Counted from the stretch's first letter, positions 8,175 to 17,815 are shown. The stretch: 64,000 nucleotides of DNA from Dubosiella muris (GCF_004793885.1 NZ_SRYG01000009.1:1-64000), one strand, 5' to 3'. Numbers and translations are program-made. Notes: generated by a model from the letters alone, not told the origin.

Positions 8175-8206
8175 AATCATGAACACAATCCTGGAGGAAA
8201 ACCAAT

Positions 8207-9016
8207 ATGAACACATACATTGACCAGCTATTCGGGCTGGAAGGAAAAGTTGCGCTTGTAACCGGCGCCACGCATGGCATCGGATTTGGCATCGCGGTCG
8301 CGCTTGGCAAAGCGGGCGCCACCATTTGTTTCAACGGCCGGAGCGAGGAAAAAAACGCCCAGGCACTCGCGGCGTATGCCGAACAAGGCCTGCATGCCCA
8401 TGGCTATGTTTGCGATGTCACGAAGGAAGACGACGTGGCGGCGATGATCAGGCAAATCGAATCCGAAGTCGGAACGGTGGATATCCTCGTCAACAACGCG
8501 GGCATTATTCAGCGCACGAGCATGCTGGAGATGAGCGTGGCGGATTTTCGCAAAGTCGTCGACGTCGATTTGACCGGTCCGTTTATTATGGCGAAAGCCG
8601 TTTTGCCGGGCATGATTCAAAAAAACGCAGGCAAGATCATCAACATTTGCTCGCTGATGTCCGAACTGGGCCGGGAAACGGTGGCCGGATACGCCGCGGC
8701 CAAAGGCGGACTGAAAATGCTGACAAGAAACATTTGCGCTGAATTTGGCGAACACAACATTCAATGCAACGGAATTGGTCCGGGCTATATCGCAACCAGT
8801 CAAACCGCGCCGCTGCGCCAGCCGCAAGCCGACGGGTCCGCCAATCCGTTTGACGCCTTTATTTTGGCGAAAACGCCCGCGCACCGCTGGGGGACGCCGG
8901 AAGACTTGGAAGGCCCTGCCATCTTTTTGGCGTCGAAGGCTTCGGATTTTGTGAACGGACACATTCTTTACGTGGATGGCGGCATTCTGGCCAGTCTTGG
9001 CCGGACGCCGCAGTAA
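8207..9016 (+). CDS. kduD: 2-deoxy-D-gluconate 3-dehydrogenase / gluconate 5-dehydrogenase-type SDR
   Basis: A 269-residue short-chain dehydrogenase. NAD(P)-binding TGATHGIG is at 19-26, NNAG near 96-99, catalytic serine near 149 and the Y162-x3-K166 pair in GYAAAKGG. With KduI next door the likely reaction is reduction of 5-keto-4-deoxyuronate-derived 2,5-diketo-3-deoxygluconate to 2-keto-3-deoxygluconate. Gluconate 5-dehydrogenase (IdnO) is the close alternative, as the two are hard to tell apart by sequence. A GGAGG lies 9 bases before the ATG. It is the first of three tightly spaced uronate genes. Confidence 0.82.
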   Translation: MNTYIDQLFGLEGKVALVTGATHGIGFGIAVALGKAGATICFNGRSEEKNAQALAAYAEQGLHAHGYVCDVTKEDDVAAMIRQIESEVGTVDILVNNAGIIQRTSMLEMSVADFRKVVDVDLTGPFIMAKAVLPGMIQKNAGKIINICSLMSELGRETVAGYAAAKGGLKMLTRNICAEFGEHNIQCNGIGPGYIATSQTAPLRQPQADGSANPFDAFILAKTPAHRWGTPEDLEGPAIFLASKASDFVNGHILYVDGGILASLGRTPQ

Positions 9017-9026
9017 AGGAGGCCGT

Positions 9027-9692
9027 ATGCGAATCGCGTTGATCAATGAAAACTCGCAAGCTTCCAAAAACGCGGCCGTCGAGCGCGCGCTCAAAAAGGC
9101 GGTCGCGCCGTATGGCTACGAAGTCGTCAACTATGGCATGTTCGACGAGCAGGACGAGGCGCTGACGTATGTGCAAAACGGCATTTTGGCGGCCATCCTG
9201 CTGAATTCAGGCGCGGCCGACTATGTCGTGACGGGCTGTGGAACCGGCCAGGGCGCGATGCTGGCGTGCAACGCGTTTCCGGGGGTTTTATGCGGACACA
9301 TCGAAGATCCGCTTGACGCGTACACGTTCGCCCAAATCAACGACGGCAACGCTATCGCCTTGCCGTTTGCGAAAGGCTTTGGCTGGGGCGGCGATTTAAA
9401 CCTCGAATATATTTTTGAAAAGCTTTTTTGCGAACCGGCCGGACAAGGCTATCCAAGAGAGCGCGCCATTCCCGAACAGCGCAACAAGCAAATTCTCGAT
9501 CAAGTCAAAGCGGTGACGTGTCAGGACTTGAAGGCGATTTTGCCGCAGCTCGACGCGCAGCTTGTGCAAGGCGTCATCGGGCGGCCGTCGTTTCAGGCGC
9601 GGTTTTTCCAGGATTGCGCCAGCGAAGAGTACGCGGCTTTGATTCGGGATCTAATTCAGAAAAATGGAAAGGACAATTCGCAATGGAAGTAA
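9027..9692 (+). CDS. RpiB/LacA/LacB-family sugar-phosphate isomerase
   Basis: A 221-residue isomerase of the ribose-5-phosphate isomerase B/galactose-6-phosphate isomerase family. The phosphate-site loop is [13 protein letters not shown] at 70-82. It is longer than classical RpiB (about 150 residues): roughly 75 extra C-terminal residues, ending [10 protein letters not shown], are typical of the subgroup found beside kdu genes. The start at 9027 has AGGAGG 5 bases ahead. The last ten bases overlap kduI. Its precise substrate in the uronate pathway is not established; the location argues for an isomerisation of a keto-deoxy sugar intermediate. Confidence 0.8.
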   Translation: MRIALINENSQASKNAAVERALKKAVAPYGYEVVNYGMFDEQDEALTYVQNGILAAILLNSGAADYVVTGCGTGQGAMLACNAFPGVLCGHIEDPLDAYTFAQINDGNAIALPFAKGFGWGGDLNLEYIFEKLFCEPAGQGYPRERAIPEQRNKQILDQVKAVTCQDLKAILPQLDAQLVQGVIGRPSFQARFFQDCASEEYAALIRDLIQKNGKDNSQWK

Positions 9693-10549
9693 GAACGGCT
9701 TGCTCACCGCAAGATGAAAAACATTACGACACGAAACGGCTTCGCGAGGAATTTTTAGTGGAAAAGCTTTTTTTCGAAAATGAAATCAAGCTTGTGTACA
9801 GCCACATCGACCGCATTATTTTTGGCGGGGCGATGCCGGTTGGCCGCGCCCTGAAGTTGGAAGCGGGCGACGAGCTACGCGCGAACTATTTTTTGGAACG
9901 GCGGGAGCTGGGCCTCATCAACATTGGCGGCCCGGGCGTCGTGACGGCGGATGGCGTCGCGTACGAAATCGGCTCACGTGACGGGTTGTACCTTGGCCAG
10001 GGAACCAAAGACATCGTCTTTGAAAGCGAGAGCGAGGAAAATCCGGCCAAGTTTTACTTGTGTTCTGGTCCGGCGCATCGCTCGTATCCGGCGAAGCGGA
10101 TCTTGAAGGATAAAAAAGCGGAGCAGCCTTACGACGTAGAAATTTTGCCGGAAAACAAAAAGGAGCTGGGCACGCTCGAGGATTCGAACCACCGCACCAT
10201 CAATAAATATATTTTGCCCGGCCAAGTCGAATCGTGCCAGCTCGAAATGGGAATGACGCATTTGGAGCCGGGCAGCGTATGGAACACGATGCCTTGCCAC
10301 ACGCACGACCGGCGCATGGAAGTGTACTTGTATTTCGACTTGCCGGAAGACGCGTTCGTCATGCATTATATGGGCGAGCCGCAGGAAACCCGCCATTTGG
10401 TCGTGCGCAACGAGCAGGCGGTCATCAGCCCGTCCTGGTCGATTCACGCGGGCAGCGGATCGCGCAACTATACGTTTATTTGGGGCATGGTTGGCGAGAA
10501 CCAGGATTTTGACGACATGGACGAAGTGTTGATGAAAGACCTTCGCTAG
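9683..10549 (+). CDS. kduI: 5-dehydro-4-deoxy-D-glucuronate isomerase
   Basis: Converts 5-keto-4-deoxyuronate, formed when unsaturated uronates from pectin or glycosaminoglycans open, to 2,5-diketo-3-deoxygluconate. The 288 residues match KduI length, and the cupin zinc site is visible in [26 protein letters not shown] at the N terminus is typical of the family. The ATG overlaps the end of the RpiB-like gene, so translation is coupled. The gene ends this cluster, 8 bases before a strong terminator. The enzymes for producing and phosphorylating ketodeoxygluconate (lyase or hydrolase, KdgK) are not in the window. Confidence 0.95.
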   Translation: MEVRTACSPQDEKHYDTKRLREEFLVEKLFFENEIKLVYSHIDRIIFGGAMPVGRALKLEAGDELRANYFLERRELGLINIGGPGVVTADGVAYEIGSRDGLYLGQGTKDIVFESESEENPAKFYLCSGPAHRSYPAKRILKDKKAEQPYDVEILPENKKELGTLEDSNHRTINKYILPGQVESCQLEMGMTHLEPGSVWNTMPCHTHDRRMEVYLYFDLPEDAFVMHYMGEPQETRHLVVRNEQAVISPSWSIHAGSGSRNYTFIWGMVGENQDFDDMDEVLMKDLR

Positions 10550-10557
10550 ACATTTTC

Positions 10558-10590
10558 GATCCCTTACCGTTTAGGCAAGGGATCTTTTTT
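10558..10590 (+). terminator. Terminator of the kdu cluster
   Basis: GATCCCTT and AAGGGATC form a strong stem, extended by partial pairing in the loop, followed by six Ts. It stands between the kdu genes and the oppositely oriented FemX-type gene. Confidence 0.85.
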
Positions 10591-10618
10591 GCATGAAAAA
10601 AGAACAGCAGTCGCTGTT

Positions 10619-11833
10619 CTAGTCTTGGCCGCCTTTGCGGCGGTTGTAGGCCCATTTGCTTGGCTTGTACAAAAGCGCGTTGACTGGCAAGTCGAATTCG
10701 CCAATGTACTCGTGGATCAAAGGGGCGAAATTGTCTTTAAAGTGCGTGAGCCCGTCGTCGAGGGTGCCCTCGACGCCACCCATGCTGAATTCCTCGCAGC
10801 CATGGTCGAACGCCCACTGGAAATTTTCGATGTACGTCTTGTATTGGGGCATAAAGCGGCGGAACCGGTCGTCCATGCCTGCGTACAGCATTTCGGCGCA
10901 TTTGCCGTACTTGATCGTCAAGACGCCGGCAATCGGGGTCGGATCCAGCGTGCCAAGCTCTTTTCCGAATTGTTCCAAATTGGCGATGTCTTTTTCCAGT
11001 CCGGCTTTTTGTTCCTCCAGCGTGAAGCGCTTTTTCTTTTGGTTTTCCGGCAGGCTGGTTAAGTCGGCTTCGATTTTGGCGAGCTTCTTTTGGTTTTCGG
11101 ACAAAATCAAGCCAAGGTCCGCGATCGCCAGCATGATGATGCTGTTGTCGCCATAGCAGTCGAGCAAGTGTTTGAAGTATTCCTTGCTGCGCAGGGCGAC
11201 GTGCTTGCGATCTTCAGTCTTTGCCACCAGACTGGCGAAATCCTCCAGCAGCGCATGGCGGCCCTGCACGATTTTCAAATGGCGCTTTTCGGCTTCCTTG
11301 ATGAGCTTTTTCGTTTTCTTCGGCAGCGAGGCGAGCAAGTCCTCGGGACGATCCACGATCGAGTGGAAGCGCGGCTGGATGCTTTCGGAAATCATCGTCG
11401 TGAATCCCTGGTGGATGCATCCGGCGTTTTCAAAGTTTTTGACGAGCGCCTCCTGACCGTTTTTCGGCCGGCTGGTATCGGAAGACGGATACTTGCCGAT
11501 GATGATGGCGGGATCCATTTTGATAAACAGCGCGCGGCGTTTTTTCCCTTCCTGCTTGAGATGGCGCAAAAACGCCGTCAGCAGCGGTTGGTTGGTGTAG
11601 TCGAGAATCGGCCCGCGAGGAATGTACATCATGGAAAAACCGCCGGGAAGCGGCTTGATCAAAACAAGCGCGGTCGCGATCAATTTTCCTTCCTCGTTTT
11701 TCATGCCTGTATAAAGATGGTCCCAGTTGCTTTTGACACGGGCCCAGTCATAGCTTTGCAATAAGTTTGAATTGGGATGGCTGGCGACGAACGCGTCGTA
11801 TTCCTCCCTTGAAAGATTGGTCGTAAACTGCAT
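10619..11833 (-). CDS. FemX/MurM-type peptidoglycan aminoacyltransferase
   Basis: A 404-residue protein of the Fem family, which uses aminoacyl-tRNA to add amino acids to the side chain of the lipid-linked peptidoglycan precursor on the inner membrane face. It has the two GNAT-like halves with SYDWARVKSNWDHLYTG early on and LYAGMDDRFRRFMPQY and SMGGVEGTLDDGLTHFK late, split by a helical, lysine-rich coiled-coil arm (about 230-290) typical of FemABX. I chose the second ATG (MQFTTNLS): the GGAGG ribosome site lies inside the longer version. It stands alone between convergent and divergent neighbours. Confidence 0.85.
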   Translation of the reverse strand: MQFTTNLSREEYDAFVASHPNSNLLQSYDWARVKSNWDHLYTGMKNEEGKLIATALVLIKPLPGGFSMMYIPRGPILDYTNQPLLTAFLRHLKQEGKKRRALFIKMDPAIIIGKYPSSDTSRPKNGQEALVKNFENAGCIHQGFTTMISESIQPRFHSIVDRPEDLLASLPKKTKKLIKEAEKRHLKIVQGRHALLEDFASLVAKTEDRKHVALRSKEYFKHLLDCYGDNSIIMLAIADLGLILSENQKKLAKIEADLTSLPENQKKKRFTLEEQKAGLEKDIANLEQFGKELGTLDPTPIAGVLTIKYGKCAEMLYAGMDDRFRRFMPQYKTYIENFQWAFDHGCEEFSMGGVEGTLDDGLTHFKDNFAPLIHEYIGEFDLPVNALLYKPSKWAYNRRKGGQD

Positions 11834-11901
11834 GTCCTTTACCTCCATCGGTATATTATCATACTATACAAAAGAGATTTCAAATAAAAAAGGAGGAAAG
11901 G

Positions 11902-12183
11902 ATGAAAAACATGACGACAAGCGAGTTTTCACGCGTCCGTACCGGGTACGAGCGCGCGCTCGCCCTTTACGAGGCCGGCCGGTTCAAGCCGGCGATCACC
12001 GCGCTCAAGCGGCCGATCCGCACTCTGGAATACGGCGGCGAGAAAACGTTGTTTTTAGCCAAGTGCTATCGGCTGCTCGCCGCGTGCCACCAGGCGCTGG
12101 ACGCTGCCGGGCTTGCGGCCCACTACGAGCGGGAAGCCGGGAAAATCGAAATCCAAATCAAAAGCGATCCAGAGGATCGCTAA
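11902..12183 (+). CDS. Small TPR-like protein of unknown function
   Basis: A 93-residue, alanine- and arginine-rich helical protein with a strong AGGAGG 5 bases before the ATG. Two helix pairs (SRVRTGYERALALYEAGRF and FLAKCYRLLAACHQALD) look like tetratricopeptide repeats, but there are too few to be sure. No signal peptide. It lies between the divergent FemX-type gene and the converging SDR gene, which starts its 3' end only ten bases away. Not recognised as a named family. Confidence 0.6.
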   Translation: MKNMTTSEFSRVRTGYERALALYEAGRFKPAITALKRPIRTLEYGGEKTLFLAKCYRLLAACHQALDAAGLAAHYEREAGKIEIQIKSDPEDR

Positions 12184-12193
12184 AAACGCGCGC

Positions 12194-12919
12194 TTATTGA
12201 ACTTGGCCGCCATCGACTGGCAGGATCGCGCCGGTAATGTACGACGCCTTGTCGCTTGCCAAAAACAAAAACGCCTCGGCAATGTCTTGCGGGGTGCCGA
12301 CCCGGTGCAGCGGAATCATTTGGATGAGCGGGTCGATCACTTGTTTTGGAAGGGCTTTGACCATGTCCGTTTCCGTGATGCCCGGCGCCACGGCGTTGAC
12401 GCGGATGCCGTATTTTCCCAGTTCGCGCGCCAGCGATTTCGTCATGCCGTTGATGGCGAACTTGCTGGTTGGATAGGCGACGCCGCTAGGCTGCCCGAAC
12501 GTGCTGACCATCGAGCTGGTGTTTAAAATCACGCCGGCTCCTTGTTTTTTCATCCATTCGACGGCAGCTTTCGTGCAGACGAACGGCGCTTTCACGTTCA
12601 AGTCCATGACGCGGTCGAAATTTTCGATGGTGTACTTTTCCAGCGGGGTGGCGTCCGAGACACCCGCGTTATTGACGAGCACGTCGATCGAGCCAAGCCG
12701 GGTGGCGATGTCATCGAAATCCGCTTTGATTTTCTCGTAATCGGTCAACGGGGTCCAGCGGCCTTCCACGTTTTCACCGGAAAGGGCGGCCAGCGCCTTT
12801 TGGACGGTTTCCTCGCGCGACCCATACAAAACCACGTGGTAGCCGGCGTTTAAAAACGTCTTGACGGTTTCCAGACCGATGCCGCGGGTGCCGCCGGTCA
12901 CGATGCATACTTTGTTCAT
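12194..12919 (-). CDS. Short-chain dehydrogenase/reductase, FabG-like
   Basis: A 241-residue NAD(P)-dependent oxidoreductase with TGGTRGIG at 8-15, NNAG at 83-86, serine 136 and the Y149-x3-K153 catalytic pair, ending in the usual VDGG motif. The start was placed at the ATG preceded by AAGGAGGCAACAAC; a longer reading frame adds a lysine-rich tail with no ribosome site. It is not in a fatty-acid operon, so 3-oxoacyl-ACP reductase is only the default label; relatives of this length include hydroxysteroid and sugar dehydrogenases. It is divergent from the GH3 gene, with 89 bases between starts. Confidence 0.75.
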   Translation of the reverse strand: MNKVCIVTGGTRGIGLETVKTFLNAGYHVVLYGSREETVQKALAALSGENVEGRWTPLTDYEKIKADFDDIATRLGSIDVLVNNAGVSDATPLEKYTIENFDRVMDLNVKAPFVCTKAAVEWMKKQGAGVILNTSSMVSTFGQPSGVAYPTSKFAINGMTKSLARELGKYGIRVNAVAPGITETDMVKALPKQVIDPLIQMIPLHRVGTPQDIAEAFLFLASDKASYITGAILPVDGGQVQ

Positions 12920-12993
12920 TGTTGTTGCCTCCTTCGTTTTCTTTTCTTTATTATGCGATTGTTTGGCCTTTCCGGCAACCACTTCGCGATTCA

Positions 12994-13008
12994 TGGTATA
13001 CTAAATTT
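12994..13008 (+). promoter_or_regulatory. Extended -10 promoter abutting the GH3 start codon
   Basis: TGGTATACT carries a TATACT -10 box (12997-13002) with the TGn extension. The start codon ATG follows after only six bases (AAATTT), where transcription itself should begin. No Shine-Dalgarno precedes the ATG. The simplest reading is a leaderless mRNA. The -35 position is poor, as often with extended -10 promoters. Confidence 0.5.
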
Positions 13009-15327
13009 ATGAGTTTTATCACGGATGAGGAAAAAAAGAAAGCGCGGGCGCTACTTTCGCGGCTGTCGCGCCAGGAAAAATGCGAAATGCTTTCGGGCCT
13101 CGATTACTGGCGGATGCGCGGAATCGAGCGGCTCGGTTTGCCGGACTACTGGATCAGCGACGGGCCCAGCGGCTTGCGCAAGCAAGTCAAGGAGGCGGAC
13201 TATTTCGGGGTGCATGAAAGCGTGCCCGCCATTTGCTATCCGGCACCCGTCACGTGCGCGTCCACCTTTGATCCGGCATTGATCGAGCGAGTCGGCCAGG
13301 CGCTGGCTTCCGATTGTATCGAGGAGGATGTAGCCATGGTGCTGGCGCCAGGTGTCAACCACAAGCGGTTCGCGTTGGGCGGGCGCAATTTCGAGTATTA
13401 CAGCGAAGACCCGCTCGTGTCGACGAAAATGGGCGCGGCGATGATCGCCGGCATTCAAAGCCTGGGCGTCGCGGCGTGTGTGAAGCATTTTGTGTGCAAC
13501 AACCAGGAAACCGGCCGCATGGTGTGCGACGCCATCGTGGACGACAAAGCGCTGGCGGAAATTTATTTGCGGCCGTTTCGCGCCATCGGAAAGGAAACGG
13601 ATGTCGCGGCGATGATGACGGCGTACAACCGGCTCAACGGCGTGTACTGTACCGAAAACAAGGCGCTGCTCGACCTTGGCCGTTCGGCGGGCTTTGGCGG
13701 GGCGTACATAAGCGACTGGGGCGCGGTCAACGACGTGTTGAAAAGCTTTCAGGCGGGATTGAATTTGGAAATGCCCGGTGTTAGCGACGAAACGACGACA
13801 TTGCTGGAGCGGGCGCTTGACGAAGGGCGCTGGACAGAGGGCGGGCTGGACGCTTGCGTCCTGCCGCTGCTGGAACTGCTCGTGCACCAGGCCGGACAAA
13901 GCCCTCGCGCCGCGCTTTCCCGGAGCGAGCGGAAACAAATCGCCCGCGCCGCGGCGGAAAGCGGCATCGTGCTGCTCAAAAACGAAAACGGCGCGCTGCC
14001 AATCCGTACCCGTTCAGTGACGCTGGTGGGCGCATTCGCGAAGCATCCCCGCATTCAAGGGACGGGAAGCTCGAAAGTCAACCCGCTCGAAGTCGAACGA
14101 CTAGTCGACGTGTTCGATCACGCGTATTACGCTAAAGGATTCGACGAGGAAGGAAAAACCAACGAGGCGTGGTGCGCCCAGGCCGTCTCGCTGGCGCGCA
14201 AAAGCGAAGTCGTCCTCGTTTGCGCGGCGTTGCCCGCCCAGGCGGAATCCGAAGGGTTCGACCGCAAGACGCTGGCGCTCCCCGAGGGAATCAACGAGGT
14301 CATTCGCCGCATCGCGCAAGTGCATGAACGCGTCGTGGTGGCGCTGGCTTGCGGCGGTCCGGTCGCGATGCCGTGGCTGGAACAGGTGCAGGGCGTCGCG
14401 CTGTCGTATTTGGGCGGCAGCTATGGGCAAAGCGCGCTGGCGCGGGTTTTGCAGGGACAAGCCGAGGCCGGGGGTCGGCTGGCGGAAACGTGGCCGCGTC
14501 CCGGACTGGAAATCCCGGTGCGGACAGGCTGGAAGGCGAGCGCGTACGTGGAAAGCGTGTACACGGGGTACAAATACTACAACGGCGCCCAGGTCGACGT
14601 GTTGTTTCCGTTTGGCTACGGCTTGTCGTATACGACGTTTGCGTATTCGGAATTTGAGCGGACAGGCCGCCGTATCGGCTTTCGGGTGCGCAACACCGGC
14701 AAGCGGCGCGGGTCGGAAGTCGTGCAAATTTATCGCAACGACGCGCTGCCGTTTTCCACGCAGAAGCTTCTTTATTTCGAGAAGCTGGATTTGGCGCCAA
14801 ACGAGGAGGCATTCGTTTCCTATCTTGTGCAAGACGAGGACTTGATGGAGTATTTCGACGGCTGGGTGCTGCGAAAAGGCGTTCATCAAATCGAGGTGGG
14901 GTCCAGTTCCCGAGCGATTCACCATCGGTTCCTGCTGGAAACGGATGGCGTTTCGGTTTCGGTCGTGCCGGCGTACGCGAGCGCGAAAAACGTGGGGCGC
15001 CTCACCCGATCCGATTTCGCCAGTCTTTGCGGACGGGAGATTTTCATGGCGGAAAGCGCGCGCAAGCCTTACGATCAAAACGTGTGCCTGAATGATTTGA
15101 TGGAGGGCGGCTGGATGGAGCGTACGGTGGCGCGCTGGCTGCTGAAACAAGTGCCGGCACGCCAGGGCGAGCTGCTGCAAACGGCGCCGCTGCGGATCTT
15201 GAAGATGAACGCCATCGACGCCGCGACGCGCCAGGGGTTGCTGGATTTGCTCAACGGCCACGTCGTTCGTGGCGCCCGGCACGTCGACTGGCGCGCGCTG
15301 CTGGCGTTTTTAAAAGAAAACACGTAA
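13009..15327 (+). CDS. Glycoside hydrolase family 3 beta-glucosidase
   Basis: A 772-residue cytoplasmic enzyme (no signal peptide) that removes terminal beta-linked sugars, probably from imported oligosaccharides. The nucleophile is D236 in AYISDWGAV; KHFVCNNQE at 159-167 is the substrate-binding motif; the C-terminal half contains the second alpha/beta domain and the fibronectin-III-like domain starting near LFPFGYGLSYTTF. The last 120 residues resemble the C-terminal part of BglB-type enzymes. No ribosome site precedes the ATG (see the promoter entry). proB follows after 14 bases. Confidence 0.9.
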   Translation: MSFITDEEKKKARALLSRLSRQEKCEMLSGLDYWRMRGIERLGLPDYWISDGPSGLRKQVKEADYFGVHESVPAICYPAPVTCASTFDPALIERVGQALASDCIEEDVAMVLAPGVNHKRFALGGRNFEYYSEDPLVSTKMGAAMIAGIQSLGVAACVKHFVCNNQETGRMVCDAIVDDKALAEIYLRPFRAIGKETDVAAMMTAYNRLNGVYCTENKALLDLGRSAGFGGAYISDWGAVNDVLKSFQAGLNLEMPGVSDETTTLLERALDEGRWTEGGLDACVLPLLELLVHQAGQSPRAALSRSERKQIARAAAESGIVLLKNENGALPIRTRSVTLVGAFAKHPRIQGTGSSKVNPLEVERLVDVFDHAYYAKGFDEEGKTNEAWCAQAVSLARKSEVVLVCAALPAQAESEGFDRKTLALPEGINEVIRRIAQVHERVVVALACGGPVAMPWLEQVQGVALSYLGGSYGQSALARVLQGQAEAGGRLAETWPRPGLEIPVRTGWKASAYVESVYTGYKYYNGAQVDVLFPFGYGLSYTTFAYSEFERTGRRIGFRVRNTGKRRGSEVVQIYRNDALPFSTQKLLYFEKLDLAPNEEAFVSYLVQDEDLMEYFDGWVLRKGVHQIEVGSSSRAIHHRFLLETDGVSVSVVPAYASAKNVGRLTRSDFASLCGREIFMAESARKPYDQNVCLNDLMEGGWMERTVARWLLKQVPARQGELLQTAPLRILKMNAIDAATRQGLLDLLNGHVVRGARHVDWRALLAFLKENT

Positions 15328-15341
15328 AGGAGAGAACATGG

Positions 15342-16160
15342 ATGGGAAATGAAACCGCAAGACAGGAACTAAAAAGGAAGCAGCGAATCGTGATCAAAAT
15401 CGGCTCGTCCTCGCTGATGCATCCGCAAACCGGGCATTTGGATTTGATTAAAATCGAGGTGCTTGTGCGGGAGCTGAGCGACTTGCTCAACCAGGGCAAG
15501 GAAGTTATTCTGGTGTCGTCGGGGGCGATCATGGTGGGGTCGCGGCTGCTGGGCTTCCAAAGCAAGCCGCAGGATCTCGCCCTCAAGCAGGCGTGCGCTT
15601 CGATCGGGCAGGCGAAGCTGATGATGATTTACCAAAAGCTGTTCAACGAATACAACCAGACGGCGGCCCAGGTGCTGCTCACCAACTACACGACGTCGCA
15701 CGCCCGTTCGCGGCGCAATGCGCGCAACACGCTCAACGAGCTGCTAAAGCTCAACGTCATTCCAATCGTTAACGAGAACGACACGGTCGCGACGGAGGAA
15801 ATCGAGTTTGGCGACAACGACACGCTAAGCGCCACGGTGGCGGCGCTGGTGGACGCGGATTTGCTGATTTTGCTTTCGGATATCGACGGCCTGTTCACGA
15901 ACGATCCAAACCAGGATCCCGACGCGACGTTGATCCGGGTCGTCGAGGAGCTCGATCGCGAGTATTTCGAAATGGCGAAAGGCTCAAGCGGCTCGAACGT
16001 AGGCACGGGAGGCATGGCGACAAAACTGGAAGCCGCCCGGATTTGCTTTGAAAACGGATGCGATATGATTATCGCCAATGGCCGCGATTTTCATATTATC
16101 CACGAATTGATGGACGGGCAGGACAAAGGAACGTTATTTAGAGGGGGACAAACACGATGA
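15342..16160 (+). CDS. proB: Glutamate 5-kinase, short form without PUA domain
   Basis: First step of proline synthesis: phosphorylates glutamate to gamma-glutamyl phosphate. The amino acid kinase core is complete, with VIKIGSSSL near 17-25, VSSGAIMVG and the VNENDTVATEE and FGDNDTLSATVA nucleotide-site stretches. At 272 residues it lacks the C-terminal PUA domain found in the 367-residue E. coli enzyme, which affects regulation by proline. AAAGGAG precedes the ATG. The stop overlaps the proA start (ATGA), so the two enzymes, which pass an unstable intermediate, are translated together. Confidence 0.94.
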   Translation: MGNETARQELKRKQRIVIKIGSSSLMHPQTGHLDLIKIEVLVRELSDLLNQGKEVILVSSGAIMVGSRLLGFQSKPQDLALKQACASIGQAKLMMIYQKLFNEYNQTAAQVLLTNYTTSHARSRRNARNTLNELLKLNVIPIVNENDTVATEEIEFGDNDTLSATVAALVDADLLILLSDIDGLFTNDPNQDPDATLIRVVEELDREYFEMAKGSSGSNVGTGGMATKLEAARICFENGCDMIIANGRDFHIIHELMDGQDKGTLFRGGQTR

Positions 16161-17407
16161 CAACAACGATCGAGGCTTTGGGCCAGAGGGCCTGCCAGGC
16201 GAAAAAAGTGGTGGCGAAGCTGCCAACGAATTTGAAAAACGAGACGTTGTGCCGCGTCGCCAACGATCTGGTCGCCAACAAGGCGGAGATTTTGGCGGCC
16301 AACGCGCAGGATATGGCCAACGGCCGGGCCAACGGGATGCCAGATGGCTTGCTGGACCGGCTGTATTTGGATGCGGGACGAATCGAGGCCATGGCGGAGG
16401 GGTTGACGCAAATCGCGAAGCTCGACGATCCGATTGGCGAGGTGACCGGCATGAAGAAGCGGCCTAATGGCTTGCTCATTGGCCAAACGCGGGTGCCGCT
16501 CGGGGTCGTGGGCATCATTTACGAGGCGCGGCCCAACGTGACGGCCGACGCGTTTGGCTTGTGCTTTAAAACGGGCAACGCGGTGATTTTGAAAGGCGGC
16601 CGGGACGCGATCCATTCGATTCAGGCGATCGTGGCGTCGATTCGCGCTTCGCTGGAGGCGTGCGGGATCGAGCCGGACTGCTTGCTGCTTGTGGAAGATT
16701 TGTCGCGCGAGGCGACGATCGAGCTCATGAAGCAAAACCGGTATTTGGATGTGCTTATTCCGCGAGGCGGGGCGGGGCTGATTCGCTCGGTCGTGGAAAA
16801 CAGCACGGTGCCGGTCATTGAAACGGGCACGGGCAACTGCCATATTTTTGTGGATGAAAGCGCCGATCTCGAGCAGGCGGTCGCCATTATTTTGAATGCG
16901 AAAACGCAGCGGGTCGGGGTGTGCAACGCGGTGGAATCGCTCGTCGTGCATCGAAACATCGTGGACGCCTTGCTGCCGGATTTGGCGTTGGCGCTGCGAA
17001 ACAAGCAAGTCGAGATGGTCGGGGACGACACGATCGTCGCGGCGGATCCTTCGATCGCCTTGGCCAGCGAGGCGGACTGGGGGACGGAATACCTGGCGCT
17101 GAAGTTGTCCATCAAGACCGTGGGCAGCGTGGACGAGGCCATCGAGCATATCAACACGTACAATACCGGGCATTCGGAAGCCATTTTGACCAACGACTAC
17201 GCCCATGCGCAGCAGTTTTTAAAGGAAGTCGACGCGGCGTGCGTCTATGTCAACGCGTCGACGCGGTTTACGGATGGATTCGAGTTCGGATATGGGGCAG
17301 AGATCGGGATCAGCACGCAAAAGCTGCATGCCCGCGGCCCGATGGGACTGCTCGCTTTGACGACGACGAAATTCATCATATTGGGCAGCGGACAAGTGCG
17401 TCCGTGA
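16157..17407 (+). CDS. proA: Gamma-glutamyl phosphate reductase
   Basis: Second proline step: NADPH-dependent reduction of gamma-glutamyl phosphate to glutamate semialdehyde. The 416-residue length and sequence are typical; the catalytic cysteine is C256 in RVGVCNAVE, and IYEARPNVTADAF near 121-133 and IPRGGAGLI near 201-209 are family signatures. It overlaps proB by four bases. ProC, the last enzyme, is not in the window. Confidence 0.96.
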   Translation: MTTTIEALGQRACQAKKVVAKLPTNLKNETLCRVANDLVANKAEILAANAQDMANGRANGMPDGLLDRLYLDAGRIEAMAEGLTQIAKLDDPIGEVTGMKKRPNGLLIGQTRVPLGVVGIIYEARPNVTADAFGLCFKTGNAVILKGGRDAIHSIQAIVASIRASLEACGIEPDCLLLVEDLSREATIELMKQNRYLDVLIPRGGAGLIRSVVENSTVPVIETGTGNCHIFVDESADLEQAVAIILNAKTQRVGVCNAVESLVVHRNIVDALLPDLALALRNKQVEMVGDDTIVAADPSIALASEADWGTEYLALKLSIKTVGSVDEAIEHINTYNTGHSEAILTNDYAHAQQFLKEVDAACVYVNASTRFTDGFEFGYGAEIGISTQKLHARGPMGLLALTTTKFIILGSGQVRP

Positions 17408-17495
17408 CGAAACCGGTTCCAAACGCGTAGGTTTCGGGCAGATTTGCCAAATGGAAAAAAACTTTGTATGATAAACCGGAAAGGGAGGAAGCACC

Positions 17496-17798
17496 ATGGA
17501 AAAATGGACACAGGAGCAATACGCGACCCGCATTTTAGAGCAGAAGCAGGAGGCGCATGACAAGATGTGGCTGTACATTGAGCTGAACGCCAAAGACTTT
17601 ATGAACGAATGCGAGCCGGGGGTTAAAAACCTGAGCAGCTGCTGCAAGGCGATGGTGGCTGCCATGCTGGAAGGCGATGGATACATCGTGGAACCGAAGA
17701 TCCGCACGAAGGTGGCGGGAGCGCTCACGATTCGCTATTATGTGGACAATTTGAGTCCGGAACGCCGCACGTACGCGCAGGCGATGGCTCAAGCGTAA
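17496..17798 (+). CDS. Conserved-looking small protein of unknown function
   Basis: A 100-residue soluble protein with GGGAGGAAG ahead of its ATG. It has two adjacent cysteines in LSSCCKAM, a mixed alpha/beta make-up and a C-terminal segment TIRYYVDNLSPERRTYAQA. No domain recognised. It stands alone between proA and a terminator. Confidence 0.6.
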   Translation: MEKWTQEQYATRILEQKQEAHDKMWLYIELNAKDFMNECEPGVKNLSSCCKAMVAAMLEGDGYIVEPKIRTKVAGALTIRYYVDNLSPERRTYAQAMAQA

Positions 17799-17815
17799 TT
17801 TGACAAAGAAAAACG

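Noticed and set aside
12194-12919. Assignment of the FabG-like SDR as a bile-acid hydroxysteroid dehydrogenase
   Set aside because: Length and motifs would allow it and such enzymes occur in gut Firmicutes, but nothing in the sequence or neighbourhood separates it from other SDRs.
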